A stretch of 64,000 bases of DNA from an uncultured Lentisphaerota bacterium (GCA_903889245.1 CAISWQ010000067.1:40157-104156), one strand, 5' to 3'. Shown: positions 1 to 8,652, counted from the first letter of the stretch. Made by a program: numbers and translations. The notes: generated from the letters alone by a model not told the origin.

Positions 1-2
1 AG

Positions 3-42
3 GCTTGGAAAAACACGGGGTCGCACTTTCCAATCCTTGGAA
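3..42. repeat. TTCCAANNNTTGGAA palindrome array (2 copies, first partial)
   Basis: The window opens inside one copy (right half, centre near 3), followed by TTCCAATCCTTGGAA at 28-42, giving a centre spacing of 32 bp. The second copy lies 30 bp before the MFS start codon and contains a TTG that could be miscalled as that gene's start. Confidence 0.85.
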
Positions 43-72
43 AACGCGCGGCTATCCGGGGGAGGCGTTGGC

Positions 73-1374
73 ATGAATGAGCATTCCACAGGCGCGCCGC
101 CGGCGCGCTGGTTCCAGGGCGTGACGGGCTATCAGTGGCTCGTGCTGGTGATCGCCTCGGCGGGCTGGGTCTTCGACGCGTTCGAGGGACAGATTTTCAA
201 CATCACGCGCAACGATCTGCTCACCGATATCCTGCGGGCGGCGCCCCATTCGCCGGAGGTGCGCCAGTGGGGCGACATCTTCCTCGGCATTTTCCTCGCG
301 GGCGGTGCGCTGGGCGGCATCCTGTTCGGCTCGCTGGCCGACCGCTTCGGCCGCCGGCCGATCATGATCACGACCATCCTGTTCTATTCCGTCTTCGCCG
401 GCCTGACCTATTTCGCGACCGCGCTCTGGCAGGTGGGCGCGTTGCGGTTCCTGGTGGCGATGGGTGTCGGCGGCGAGTGGGCGGTGGCGGCGACGCTGGT
501 GGCGGAAGTTTTCCCGAAGCACGCGCGCGCGCACGCCTCCGGGATTTTCCACGCCACGAGCACCATCGGCACGTGGCTTGCGGCGGGCGTCGGGCTGGCG
601 GTCGGCGCGCAGTGGCGCTTCGCCTACCTGATCAGCGTCCTGCCGGCGCTGCTGGTGCTGTGGGTGTGGTCGCGCGTGCAGGAGCCGGAGAGCTGGCAGC
701 AGGCGCGCGACAAGGCCGCCACCGGCGCGGGCGGCAAGCTCGGCAGTTTCCGGGAACTTTTTTTCAACCGCGTCTGGGGCCCGCGCGCGCTGCTGGGCAT
801 GGTGCTGGCCGCGGTCGGCCTCGGCACGTTCTGGAGCGTGACCGTGGCGGGGCAGGACCTGATGCTGGACCTGCTGCGGCGCGGCGGCATGGACTCGGCT
901 GCGGCCGCCGCCCAGGCGAAGTTCGCCTACGGCGTGATCGAGACCATCGGCATGGCCGCCGGCCTGCTCTCCTTCGGCCCGCTATGCGTGCGGTTCGGCC
1001 GGCGGCGGACGTTCATCCTGCTGCAGGTGCTCGCGCTCGTCGTGGTGCCGGTGACCTGCTACCTGCCGACCACCTACACGCAGTTGCTCCTGCTGCTGCC
1101 GCTGCTGGGCTTCTCGACGTTGAGCATCCATGCCGGCTTCGCGATTTATTTCCCGGAGCTGTTCCCGAATCATCTGCGCTCGACGGGCGCGGGCTTCTGC
1201 TTTAACGCGGGTCGTCTCCTCGCCTCGCCTGTGCTGATTTTTTCCGGCTGGCTGAAGGCGCTGCCCGGGATGACGCTCCAGTTCGCGGTGACGCTGATGG
1301 GGCTGCTGTTCGTCCTGGGCATCATCACGGTGCTGCTCCTGCCGGAAACGAAGGACAAGCCTCTACCGGAGTGA
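73..1374 (+). CDS. MFS transporter (sugar/organic acid:H+ symporter type)
   Basis: Predicted inner-membrane secondary transporter of 433 residues with about twelve hydrophobic segments. The MFS loop 2-3 signature LADRFGRRP is at residues 88-96 and a second copy, VRFGRRR, lies in the second half. GVGGEW (131-136) and the C-terminal PETKDKPLP are typical of the metabolite:H+ symporter / sialate-transporter branch. The ATG at 73 is chosen because GGGGGAGG (58-65) sits just upstream; an in-frame TTG at 37 lies inside a palindromic repeat. It is the first gene of a run with a NagB-like isomerase (2 bp gap) and a PIG-L deacetylase, so its substrate may be an N-acetylated sugar or sugar acid; that is inference. 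Confidence 0.85.
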   Translation: MNEHSTGAPPARWFQGVTGYQWLVLVIASAGWVFDAFEGQIFNITRNDLLTDILRAAPHSPEVRQWGDIFLGIFLAGGALGGILFGSLADRFGRRPIMITTILFYSVFAGLTYFATALWQVGALRFLVAMGVGGEWAVAATLVAEVFPKHARAHASGIFHATSTIGTWLAAGVGLAVGAQWRFAYLISVLPALLVLWVWSRVQEPESWQQARDKAATGAGGKLGSFRELFFNRVWGPRALLGMVLAAVGLGTFWSVTVAGQDLMLDLLRRGGMDSAAAAAQAKFAYGVIETIGMAAGLLSFGPLCVRFGRRRTFILLQVLALVVVPVTCYLPTTYTQLLLLLPLLGFSTLSIHAGFAIYFPELFPNHLRSTGAGFCFNAGRLLASPVLIFSGWLKALPGMTLQFAVTLMGLLFVLGIITVLLLPETKDKPLPE

Positions 1375-1376
1375 CT

Positions 1377-2216
1377 ATGCTACCCGACTACCTGAACATC
1401 CCGGCCGCCGACCTCGGCAAGGGAACGCCGGTCAAGGTGCGCGTGCTCGGCGATATGGCCGCGCTCGGGCACGACCTGGCCGAGGCGATGTGCCGCGAAA
1501 TCCTCGACGCGCGCGCCGCGGGGCGCGGCGCGACGCTGATCGTGCCGGTGGGACCAGTGGAGCAGTTCCCGCTGCTGGCGCAGCGGATCAACAGCGAGCG
1601 CCTCGATTGCCGCGACCTCGTCCTCATCAACATGGATGAGTATCTGACCGATGACGACCGCTGGCTGCCCGCCGACCATCCCTTGAGTTTCCGCGGCTTC
1701 ATGGACAGGCTGTTCTATAGCCAGCTCGATCCCGCGCTGGCGCCGCGGCCGGAGCATCGCGTGTTCCCCGATCCGCTGGATGTGGGTTTCATACCGCGCC
1801 TCATCGCGCAGCGCGGCGGCGTGGATGCCTGCTTCGGCGGCATCGGCATCAACGGCCATATTGCCTTCAACGAGCCGCCCGAGCTGGGCGTGACCGTGAG
1901 CGTGGAGGACTTCGCCGCGCTGCCGACGCGCGTGCTCTCGCTGACACGCGAGACGCGCACGATCAACTCCGTCACCGTCGGTGGCGAGCTCGCGGTCATC
2001 CCGCGCCGCGCCGTCACCGTGGGCATGCGGGAGTGTCTCGGCGCGCGCCGGCTGCGGCTCTACTGCAACCGTCCGTGGCAAAGCGCGGTGGCCCGGCGCG
2101 CGCTGCACGGGCCGGTCACGGCGGCGTGTCCGGCTTCGCTGATGCGGCTGCACCCGGACGCGGTGCTGACCGTGGCCGACTACGTGGCTCAACCTCCCAA
2201 CCTAAGGCTACGCTGA
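1377..2216 (+). CDS. Glucosamine/galactosamine-6-phosphate isomerase-like protein (NagB/AgaI family)
   Basis: 279-residue cytoplasmic protein of the NagB/RpiA superfamily, expected to convert an amino-sugar 6-phosphate to a ketose phosphate with release of ammonia. It has the family motifs NMDEY (85-89) and GIGINGHIAFNEP (155-167). In canonical NagB the second motif reads GNDGHIAFNEP; the catalytic aspartate before GH is Asn159 here, while the His and Glu are kept. From memory, Asn at this position also occurs in AgaI-type galactosamine-6-phosphate isomerases, so GalN-6-P or a related substrate is possible. ATG 1377 is used; an upstream in-frame GTG at 1371 overlaps the MFS stop. The stop overlaps the next ATG (TGATG), so the two are translationally coupled. 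Confidence 0.85.
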   Translation: MLPDYLNIPAADLGKGTPVKVRVLGDMAALGHDLAEAMCREILDARAAGRGATLIVPVGPVEQFPLLAQRINSERLDCRDLVLINMDEYLTDDDRWLPADHPLSFRGFMDRLFYSQLDPALAPRPEHRVFPDPLDVGFIPRLIAQRGGVDACFGGIGINGHIAFNEPPELGVTVSVEDFAALPTRVLSLTRETRTINSVTVGGELAVIPRRAVTVGMRECLGARRLRLYCNRPWQSAVARRALHGPVTAACPASLMRLHPDAVLTVADYVAQPPNLRLR

Positions 2217-2926
2217 TGAAACTGAACTTTGCAAATGAACGTGTGCTTGCTGTGCTGGCGCACCCGGACGATGCCGAACTGCTCTGCGCCGGGGCGCTGG
2301 CCCGCGCGCGCGCCGATGGCGCGGCCATCGGGCTGGCGGTGCTCTGTAACGGCGCGGGCGGCCAGCCGCACAAGCCGATCCGCAACCTCGTGGCCGTGCG
2401 CCGCCGCGAGGTGGCCGCCGCCGCGCGACTGCTGGCGGCGGACCTGTTCTGCCTCAACATCCCCGACGGCACGCTGGCCGATGATCATCCAACGCGCCTG
2501 CGGCTGACGGAAGTCCTGCGCCGCTTCCGCCCCTCGCTGGTGCTGGCACACGCGCCGGCGGATTATCATCCCGACCATCGCGCAGCCGGCGCACTGGCCG
2601 AGGCGGCCTCGTGGTTCTGCGCCTCGCGCGGGCAGCGGACGAAAACGACACCGCTGGCGGCGGCACCTGCGCTGTGGTGGATGGACACGGTGAACATGAG
2701 CGGCTTCGCGCCGGAGTTCTACGTGGACATTTCCAAGTTCCTGGCGCTAAAGGAGCGGATGCTGGCGTGTCATCGCAGCCAGGTGGCGCGCGGGCAGGAC
2801 AGCAGCTTCGCGCCGCTGGCCGAGCTGATGCGCCTGCAGGCCCGCGCCCGCGGCGCGCAGGCGGGCGTGGCGGCGGCCGAGGCGTTCGGCGCGCACCATG
2901 CCTTCAAGCGGGAGCGGGCCTGGTAG
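2216..2926 (+). CDS. PIG-L family N-deacetylase
   Basis: 236-residue PIG-L/LmbE-family zinc deacetylase. Hallmarks are AHPDD at 15-19 (metal ligands and catalytic Asp) and HPDH at 118-121. The family removes acetyl groups from GlcNAc-containing sugars, as in MshB, BshB and diacetylchitobiose deacetylase. The start codon overlaps the stop of the NagB-like gene, so deacetylation and deamination/isomerisation of an amino sugar are probably coupled. No NagA and no sugar kinase lies in the window; this enzyme may take the place of NagA, but that is inference. No signal peptide is visible, so it should act in the cytoplasm. Confidence 0.88.
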   Translation: MKLNFANERVLAVLAHPDDAELLCAGALARARADGAAIGLAVLCNGAGGQPHKPIRNLVAVRRREVAAAARLLAADLFCLNIPDGTLADDHPTRLRLTEVLRRFRPSLVLAHAPADYHPDHRAAGALAEAASWFCASRGQRTKTTPLAAAPALWWMDTVNMSGFAPEFYVDISKFLALKERMLACHRSQVARGQDSSFAPLAELMRLQARARGAQAGVAAAEAFGAHHAFKRERAW

Positions 2927-2950
2927 AGAAAACAATCACGAGAGGAAACC

Positions 2951-3712
2951 ATGAATCCCATCAAACCTGCCACTCTGGTCCCGGCCGATGCCGGCGCGTT
3001 CCGTTACATCGAGAAATCGAATCCCCAGACTTCCGGTCTCCAGTTCCTGACCTACGGCTGGTATGAGCTGACCGGCTCGATCTGTTCCGGCCAGCTCGCG
3101 CATCCCGGCGAGGAGGCGCTGCTGTTCTGCTGGCAGGGCGCGGTCAGTGTGCGGCTCAACAACGCGGATTACGTGCTGGAGCATTATGACGTGCTCTATA
3201 TCCCGCGCGGCGCCGCCTATCAGATCGAACAGCCCGCGGGCGCGAGCCGCGTCGTCCTCTGCCGCGCGCCGGCCGAGAATGTCCACCCGGTGTTCCATGC
3301 ACCGTGGAAAAAATTCTCGCGCGACGAGCAGCGCATCCGCCACCTCAAGGGCAAGGATGTGTTTCTGATGTTCGATGTCAGCGAGGGCGCCGATAAGCTC
3401 ATCGCCGGCTTCACGCTCTTCCAGCCGTTCCAGCGCTCGTGGCCGCCGCACAACCACACCGACCAGGAGGAGATTTATATTTTCGTCCGCGGCCGTGGCG
3501 CGATGGAGGTCTATGCCGACGAGGAGACAAAGAGCTTCGTGCGCACCGTCAACGAGGGCGACGCCGTGACGATCCCGATTTTGAATTATCACCCCGTCTT
3601 CAGCCAGGAGCAGGAACTCGACTTCATCTGGTGTATCGCCGGCAACCGCTACTGGGTCGGCGACAAGAACAAGGATTTCATGAAAGGCAACGTGGACAAG
3701 CTGACAACCTGA
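2951..3712 (+). CDS. Bicupin protein, KduI/IolB-like
   Basis: 253-residue two-domain cupin resembling the 5-deoxy-glucuronate isomerase / 5-keto-4-deoxyuronate isomerase family (IolB/KduI). The C-terminal cupin carries a metal-site motif, HNHTDQEE (167-174), followed by EIYIF and a distal HPVF; the N-terminal cupin is degenerate. A ribosome binding site (GAGAGGAAA, 2939-2947) precedes the ATG. It probably isomerises an aldose-like uronate or inositol-pathway sugar. It lies 24 bp after the deacetylase and 15 bp before a Gfo/Idh oxidoreductase, a combination common in sugar-acid utilisation clusters of PVC bacteria. The exact substrate cannot be read from the sequence. Confidence 0.8.
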   Translation: MNPIKPATLVPADAGAFRYIEKSNPQTSGLQFLTYGWYELTGSICSGQLAHPGEEALLFCWQGAVSVRLNNADYVLEHYDVLYIPRGAAYQIEQPAGASRVVLCRAPAENVHPVFHAPWKKFSRDEQRIRHLKGKDVFLMFDVSEGADKLIAGFTLFQPFQRSWPPHNHTDQEEIYIFVRGRGAMEVYADEETKSFVRTVNEGDAVTIPILNYHPVFSQEQELDFIWCIAGNRYWVGDKNKDFMKGNVDKLTT

Positions 3713-3727
3713 AAGGGAGGAGTGACG

Positions 3728-5086
3728 ATGAACAACCTGACGCGTCGAAGTTTCCTGCGCACGAGTGCGGCGGCCGCCGCCGCGCCGCTGATCCTGCGCG
3801 CGCCGCTCTGCGGCCAGCATGCGCCCAGTAACCGGCTCAACATCGCCGTCATCGGCCTCGGCAATCAGAGCCGGATTCACCTGAAAAACCTGCAGGGGCC
3901 CGGCGAGAACATCATCGCCCTGTGCGATGTGGATGAGCGCCAGATCGCCACCGCCAAGAAGGAAAACAAGGCGCTGGCCGGGGCGAAGACCTATACGAAT
4001 TACCGGCAGATGCTCGACCGCGAGAAGACGCTGGATGCCGTCGTGGTCGCGACGCCGGACCACTGGCACACGCCGCTGTGCAAGGCGTTGATGCGCGCGG
4101 GCAAGCACGTCTATTGCGAGAAACCGCTGACGCATTCCGTCGGCGAGGCGCGCGAGCTGCGGCAACTGCTCAAGACCTGCAAGGTCGTCACGCAGATGGG
4201 CAACCAGGGCAGTGCCTCCGCCTCGCTGCGCCGCAGCCTCGAACTGATCCAGGCGGGCGTGCTCGGCCAGATCCGCGAGGTCCACGCCAGCGTGCGCGAC
4301 GGCCGGAACCTGCGGCGCGGCACGGTGCGCCCGGCGGGTGCCGACCCCGTGCCGGCCGGCTTCAACTGGGATTTCTGGTGCGGTCCCGCGCCGCTGCGGC
4401 CCTACAAGGAGGAAACCTATCATCCGAAGATCTGGCGCGGCTGGTACGACTTCGGGTGCGGGCATCTCGGCGACTTCGGTTGCCACGCCTTCAACCTGCC
4501 AGTGCGCGCGTTGAAGCTGGGCTATCCCGAAAAAATCACCGTCAGCGCGCAGGGGCTCGGCACCGAGAGCTACATCACCAGCGGCACGATCGAGCTGCAC
4601 TTCGCCGCCCGTCCGAACCTCGCGCCGGTCAAGCTGGTCTGGTACGACGGCGAAGTGCCGGTGGCCCCGGCGCTGTTCCAGGAAGTGATCGCGCTGCGCC
4701 AGGGCAACTTCCCCGGCGGCGTGGTCCTGATTGGCGAGAAGGGCAAGCTGTTCACCAACTCGTGGAACGGTGAGGCCATGCTCATGCTCAACGGCGAGGT
4801 GCGGCCCAAGGACGTGCTGTTCCACGAGCCCACCAAGGGTATCGCCGCCAGCGTGCCGCGCACGCCCAGTCATCACGAGGAATGGATCGCCGCGTGCAAG
4901 GGCGGGCCGGCCACCTACTCCGACTTTGAAGTCGGCGGCCAGCTCACCGAGATCGTGCTCGCCGGCCTCGTCGCGCTGCGCGTCGGTCATAGCATCGACT
5001 GGGACGGCGAGAAGATGGAAGTCCGCGGTGAACCCGACGCGAAAAAATTCATCCATCCCGCGCCGCGCCCGACCTGGCTCCTGTGA
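3728..5086 (+). CDS. Tat-exported Gfo/Idh/MocA family oxidoreductase
   Basis: 452-residue NAD(P)-dependent sugar dehydrogenase of the Gfo/Idh/MocA family. The N-terminus has a twin-arginine signal (RRSFLRTS at 6-13, then an Ala-rich stretch to about 23), so it is probably exported folded with its cofactor. The Rossmann motif GLGN is at 43-46 and the catalytic EKP at 131-133. GNQG and GHLGDFGCHAF match the large secreted subgroup abundant in Planctomycetes and Verrucomicrobia. ATG 3728 is preferred over GTG 3722 because AAAGGGAGGAG (3712-3722) is correctly spaced only for the ATG. It is the last gene of the sugar cluster; a 311-bp gap follows. Confidence 0.9.
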   Translation: MNNLTRRSFLRTSAAAAAAPLILRAPLCGQHAPSNRLNIAVIGLGNQSRIHLKNLQGPGENIIALCDVDERQIATAKKENKALAGAKTYTNYRQMLDREKTLDAVVVATPDHWHTPLCKALMRAGKHVYCEKPLTHSVGEARELRQLLKTCKVVTQMGNQGSASASLRRSLELIQAGVLGQIREVHASVRDGRNLRRGTVRPAGADPVPAGFNWDFWCGPAPLRPYKEETYHPKIWRGWYDFGCGHLGDFGCHAFNLPVRALKLGYPEKITVSAQGLGTESYITSGTIELHFAARPNLAPVKLVWYDGEVPVAPALFQEVIALRQGNFPGGVVLIGEKGKLFTNSWNGEAMLMLNGEVRPKDVLFHEPTKGIAASVPRTPSHHEEWIAACKGGPATYSDFEVGGQLTEIVLAGLVALRVGHSIDWDGEKMEVRGEPDAKKFIHPAPRPTWLL

Positions 5087-5397
5087 TCTTGCCCCCCCCC
5101 GCCGCCCCAGGCGCGCGTCGCATACCTCGGATACCGAGGTATGCGGGCCGGTAGATGGGATTGGGCCTGGGAGTGGTGGCGTGTGAGGGATGGCCGGTCT
5201 CTTCCCTGTGGATGGATTTTCCAAGGCTTGGAAAACCACGGGCAGATTTTTCCAAGGCTTGGAAAATATCGCCAGGCCCCCACACCTGCTGACTACCAAG
5301 TTGCGAGCGTCATCCGGCTGACCACTTCTGTTTTCAGGCGCCATGGACGACGCGCCGCCGGCGGTTTTTGCGCTCGGAAAGTCGCGGGCGCTATGCG
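5087..5397. other. Intergenic region with perfect inverted repeat and palindromes
   Basis: This 311-bp stretch has no convincing gene. It holds a C-run (5092-5098), a 12-bp perfect inverted repeat with a 3-nt loop (5119-5145, arm CGCATACCTCGG) and two TTCCAAGGCTTGGAA palindromes. The inverted repeat could end the upstream transcript, but no U-tract follows it, so an operator role is equally possible. Confidence 0.6.
5217..5266. repeat. TTCCAANNNTTGGAA palindrome array (2 copies)
   Basis: Two perfect copies of TTCCAAGGCTTGGAA with flanking T and A runs, centres at about 5226 and 5257 (31 bp apart). They lie between the Gfo/Idh gene and the SGNH esterase. Confidence 0.9.
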
Positions 5398-6099
5398 ATG
5401 AAAACGGCCATGAATATCTTTCTGGGCGTGCTGGCGGTCATGGGCGCGGCGGCTGCGGCGGAGGGCGAGGTGCGCCTCGCGATCATCGGCGATTCCACCG
5501 TGTGCAACTATCCGGGCAACTCGGTGACGCGTGGCTGGGGCGAGTTTATCCAGCCGGCTTTCAAGGAACAGGTGCGCGTCATCAACCTCGCCAGGAGCGG
5601 ACGCAGCACGAAGACGTTCATCAAGGAAGGACTCTGGAAGAAGACGCTCGCCGAAAAGCCGCAGTTCATCCTGATTCAGTTTGGCCACAACGATTCACAC
5701 GCCAGGGAAAAACCAGAGGCGACTGCGGCCGAGGGTGATTACAAGGACAACCTGCGTCGTTACATCGCCGAGGCGCGTGCGGCCGGGGCCCAGCCGGTCT
5801 TCGTCACGCCGATGCACCGGCGCACGTTCAAGCCCGACGGCACGTTGACCACCGAGTTGCAGCCCTATGCCGAGGCGATGAAGCAGGTCGCCGCCGAACT
5901 GAAGGTGCCGCTGGTGGACCTCTTTGCGATGAGTGGCGAGTTGTTCCTGAAGGCCGGCGACGCGGGTGGTGTGGACCTGAACTGTAAGCCTGCCGACCGC
6001 ACGCATTTTTCCGCGAAGGGCGCGCAGGCGATGGCCGCGCTGGTACTGAAGGAACTCATCCCTGCCGTACCGGAGTTGAAGCCGCTGCTACAAAAGTAA
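5398..6099 (+). CDS. Secreted SGNH acetylesterase, rhamnogalacturonan acetylesterase-like
   Basis: 233-residue SGNH/GDSL hydrolase with a cleavable signal peptide (hydrophobic 6-20, Ala-rich end). Block I is GDSTV (31-35, nucleophile Ser33), block III is GHND (96-99), and block V has Asp200 and His203 (DRTH). GDSTV is typical of rhamnogalacturonan acetylesterases (CE12), which remove acetyl groups from pectic polysaccharide outside the cytoplasm. ATG 5398 is used because the signal peptide follows at once; in-frame codons upstream do not add a sensible N-terminus. It may extend the sugar cluster functionally, although 311 bp of repeat-bearing DNA separates them. Confidence 0.85.
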   Translation: MKTAMNIFLGVLAVMGAAAAAEGEVRLAIIGDSTVCNYPGNSVTRGWGEFIQPAFKEQVRVINLARSGRSTKTFIKEGLWKKTLAEKPQFILIQFGHNDSHAREKPEATAAEGDYKDNLRRYIAEARAAGAQPVFVTPMHRRTFKPDGTLTTELQPYAEAMKQVAAELKVPLVDLFAMSGELFLKAGDAGGVDLNCKPADRTHFSAKGAQAMAALVLKELIPAVPELKPLLQK

Positions 6100-6151
6100 G
6101 CCGCTGGATCAGTCCGGTTTCAGTCAAGTTATTCGTCAAGCGCGCCACAGC

Positions 6152-6568
6152 TCACACATCCACCACGCACTGCGCGAGCCACGTGCCGTCAGGTTGCTGG
6201 TGGACGGCGAGCGCGTGGTAGGTGGCGGCCTTGACCTCGACCGCGGGCTGGTGGCGCGCGACATCCACCGGTTCGCCCCAGGCGGTCGCGGTCAAACTTC
6301 CACCTTCAATCCGCACCTCAAACCGGCTGAAGAGCATCTTACGCAGGCCCATCTCCAGCAGCAGCGCGTCGAGGAAGTTGAGCAACTGGGTCTCCAACTC
6401 CGGCGCGGTACAGGCGATGGTGATGGCCGCGCGCGGCGCGACGGCGGCCACATCGGTGATGACGGCGGTCAGCGCGAGCGCGCATTGCCCGAACGCCTCC
6501 GCCGGCGTTGCGCCGTAGCCGCGAAGGCCGATATCGGCCTTGTGCTCGAAATGTTCCCAGTGAGGCAT
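6152..6568 (-). CDS. Archease (RtcB RNA ligase cofactor protein)
   Basis: 138-residue archease-family protein. The N-terminal HKADIGLRG contains the conserved metal-binding Asp, and EVKAATYH plus the C-terminal VVDV match the family's other conserved blocks. Archease speeds guanylylation and turnover of the RNA ligase RtcB. No rtcB is in the window, so the partner must lie elsewhere. The gene begins 8 bp after lptG on the same strand and is probably its co-transcribed downstream neighbour. It converges with the SGNH esterase across a 52-bp gap in which I see no clear terminator. Confidence 0.85.
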   Translation of the reverse strand: MPHWEHFEHKADIGLRGYGATPAEAFGQCALALTAVITDVAAVAPRAAITIACTAPELETQLLNFLDALLLEMGLRKMLFSRFEVRIEGGSLTATAWGEPVDVARHQPAVEVKAATYHALAVHQQPDGTWLAQCVVDV

Positions 6569-6575
6569 GACACTG

Positions 6576-7670
6576 CTACCGCATACGTGCGGTCAGGGTA
6601 ATCCCCAAACCAAGGAAAAGGGCGTTCGGCAGCCAGCCGGCGATCCACGCAGGTATCTGCCCCTGCTTGCCCAGCGCGACACCAACCTGGGTGACCACAT
6701 AGAAACTGAAGACCAGTCCCAAGGCGGCGATGATCGCAACCAGTGCGCCGCCGCGCCGGTTGCCCATCTTGATGCCGAACGGAATGCCGATCAGGGCGAC
6801 AATCAGGCAAATCCACGGCATGGCCAGCCGGCTGTGAAAATTGGTCCAGAACTTGGCCAGAGCATCGCCCGAGAGCTGGTGGTGCGAGGCGATGTACCTG
6901 ATGATTTCGAGGCTGGAGAGGAATTCCGGCGGCTTGATCTCATTGAGGAACTGCTCCGGTTTTTCGTTGACCTCGCTCATCTCGCGTTGCAGCGTGAAGC
7001 TGGCGGGACCGCGCGGCTGGCTCTGCTCATCATAGAGCTGCATCGCAACCTCGGAAAACCACCAGCGGCCGTCAAGCCAGGCGCCGCGCACGGCCTGATA
7101 CTTGATGTCATCGGAGCCGTCGGGCCGTTGCTGGACCAGCGTCACATCGCGCATTTCGCAGGTCCGCTTGTCGAACTCGCGAATGTACCAGAGGCGGCGG
7201 CCGCTCTCGTTTTTGAAGGCCAGCGGGCTGACGAGATAGACGGAAGGCGCACCCTTTTTCTGCTGGAGCTTGATAAATTGCTCCGTCCAGTAGCCGGCCC
7301 ACGGGGCCACGGTCTCGTTGATGGCACCCACCACCACCGCGGCGCCCAGGCCCACGAGCATGATCGGGCGCATAATGCGCGGGGAACTCAAGCCGCTGGC
7401 GCGCATGGCGGTGATTTCGTTGGCGCGCGAGAGTTGCCAGAGCGCGTACAGGATCGCCAGCAACAGCGAGATGGGCGTGATGATCCAGACCACGTTGGGG
7501 AGGAGGATCACATAGAACAGCATCACATCCGGCAGCGGCGTTTGGCCCTCGATGAAATCCGGCAGGTTGGCGAAAAGGTCGAAGACGACGTAGAGCATGA
7601 TGAAACCCGCCAGGCAATAGCCGAAGGGCACCAGCAGCGTCCGCAGCATGTGGCGGTCGAGAATCTTCAT
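6576..7670 (-). CDS. lptG: LptF/LptG family LPS export permease
   Basis: 364-residue YjgP/YjgQ family membrane protein. Three N-terminal and three C-terminal hydrophobic segments flank a periplasmic beta-jellyroll region (about residues 100-270). Family traits include the early LDRHMLRTLL and the ANEITAMRASGLS coupling-helix region. LptF/LptG with LptB ATPase extract lipopolysaccharide from the inner membrane and pass it to LptC/A, so the organism has an LPS-type outer membrane. LptF and LptG cannot be separated firmly here; G is the better guess. The start codon overlaps the stop of the upstream gene (ATGA), so translation is probably coupled. Confidence 0.85.
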   Translation of the reverse strand: MKILDRHMLRTLLVPFGYCLAGFIMLYVVFDLFANLPDFIEGQTPLPDVMLFYVILLPNVVWIITPISLLLAILYALWQLSRANEITAMRASGLSSPRIMRPIMLVGLGAAVVVGAINETVAPWAGYWTEQFIKLQQKKGAPSVYLVSPLAFKNESGRRLWYIREFDKRTCEMRDVTLVQQRPDGSDDIKYQAVRGAWLDGRWWFSEVAMQLYDEQSQPRGPASFTLQREMSEVNEKPEQFLNEIKPPEFLSSLEIIRYIASHHQLSGDALAKFWTNFHSRLAMPWICLIVALIGIPFGIKMGNRRGGALVAIIAALGLVFSFYVVTQVGVALGKQGQIPAWIAGWLPNALFLGLGITLTARMR

Positions 7671-8575
7671 TTGCCGGCCGAAAAACTACCCGCATACGTG
7701 CCTGCATTGGTGGGCGACTGCGCCGAACCGGACACCGTTCCGACAATCCGGTTATCCACCACCGAACCGTTGAAGGTGTAATGACTGACCAGATTGCTGG
7801 CACTGGAACTGCCGCTCAAGGAGAAGTTGCCACCGCTCATGGCGCCGCTGATCACATGTCCATCCAGCAGCGAGTCGGAATACACATTGCCGCTCTGGTC
7901 AATGATGATCGTCACGGGTGTGGTGGCACTGGAAGCCGGCTGGCCGGGCATGGTCAGCGTGATGGTTTTGCTGCCCGTATAGGTGCCCTGCACATTCGTC
8001 ACCGCACCACCGCCCTCGGAGCCGCCGCCGCGACTGGCGAAGTAGAGGCCCGCGCCGACCACGGCTGCGGCGCCGCCGGCAATCAGGGCCGTCGTGCCCC
8101 AGGCGCCGCCCTTGCTTTCGCTCGCCGCCGCCCCCAGCGCGGGTGCCGGCGTGGTGATGGCCAAGGGCGCCGGGGGAGCATCGGCAGCCCCTTTGATTTG
8201 GACCGTGTACCACGGCGTCTCGGTGACCACCTCACGCGTATCCGCGGCGGCAATGTAGTAGGCCACCTGCGCGGCACTGCCGAGTAACGCCGCGGGAATG
8301 GTGCCGGTGAAAAGCGCCGGGCCCGCGGGCTGCATGGCCAGCTTGAACGGCGAGGCGTCCTTCGAGAGCGTGTAGTGCAAGGTGACCGCTTTGACCGGCG
8401 CGGCCGCGCTGATCTGCGCCAATACGGTGATCGGCTGACCACGCAAGGCGACACCGATGGGGTCGTGGGTGACCTGCGGGGCCTCGACCGGCTTGGCCCC
8501 CTGCCCCGCCAGCCACGCCAACCCCAGCAAGGCCCAGAGCCCGCCAGCCATCCGCCCTGAAAAAGATTTGCTCAT
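7667..8575 (-). CDS. Secreted or membrane-anchored protein of unknown function
   Basis: 302 residues, not recognised as a named family. An N-terminal hydrophobic segment (about 10-25) looks like a signal peptide. It is followed by an immunoglobulin-like beta region (about 30-125, YYIAAAD and TPWYTVQIKG), a Pro/Ala linker, a second hydrophobic segment (about 157-178, TTALIAGGAAAVVGAG) and a C-terminal Ser/Gly/Thr-rich beta domain. ATG 8575 was chosen because the signal peptide follows and GGGATGACGAG precedes it; an in-frame start at 8635 would add 20 residues before the signal. It overlaps lptG by 4 bp and is probably in the same envelope operon. Confidence 0.6.
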   Translation of the reverse strand: MSKSFSGRMAGGLWALLGLAWLAGQGAKPVEAPQVTHDPIGVALRGQPITVLAQISAAAPVKAVTLHYTLSKDASPFKLAMQPAGPALFTGTIPAALLGSAAQVAYYIAAADTREVVTETPWYTVQIKGAADAPPAPLAITTPAPALGAAASESKGGAWGTTALIAGGAAAVVGAGLYFASRGGGSEGGGAVTNVQGTYTGSKTITLTMPGQPASSATTPVTIIIDQSGNVYSDSLLDGHVISGAMSGGNFSLSGSSSASNLVSHYTFNGSVVDNRIVGTVSGSAQSPTNAGTYAGSFSAGK

Positions 8576-8652
8576 CTCGTCATCCCCATCCCAAAGGTTC
8601 GCGGCGAACATGGCAAAAACACGGCGGGAAAGCAATCACAGGGCGGTTGAAA

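Noticed and set aside
2936..5344. 802-residue open frame on the - strand
   Set aside because: It lies antisense to the cupin and Gfo/Idh genes, is rich in His/Arg/Glu/Ala as expected for a GC-rich shadow frame, and has no recognisable domain.
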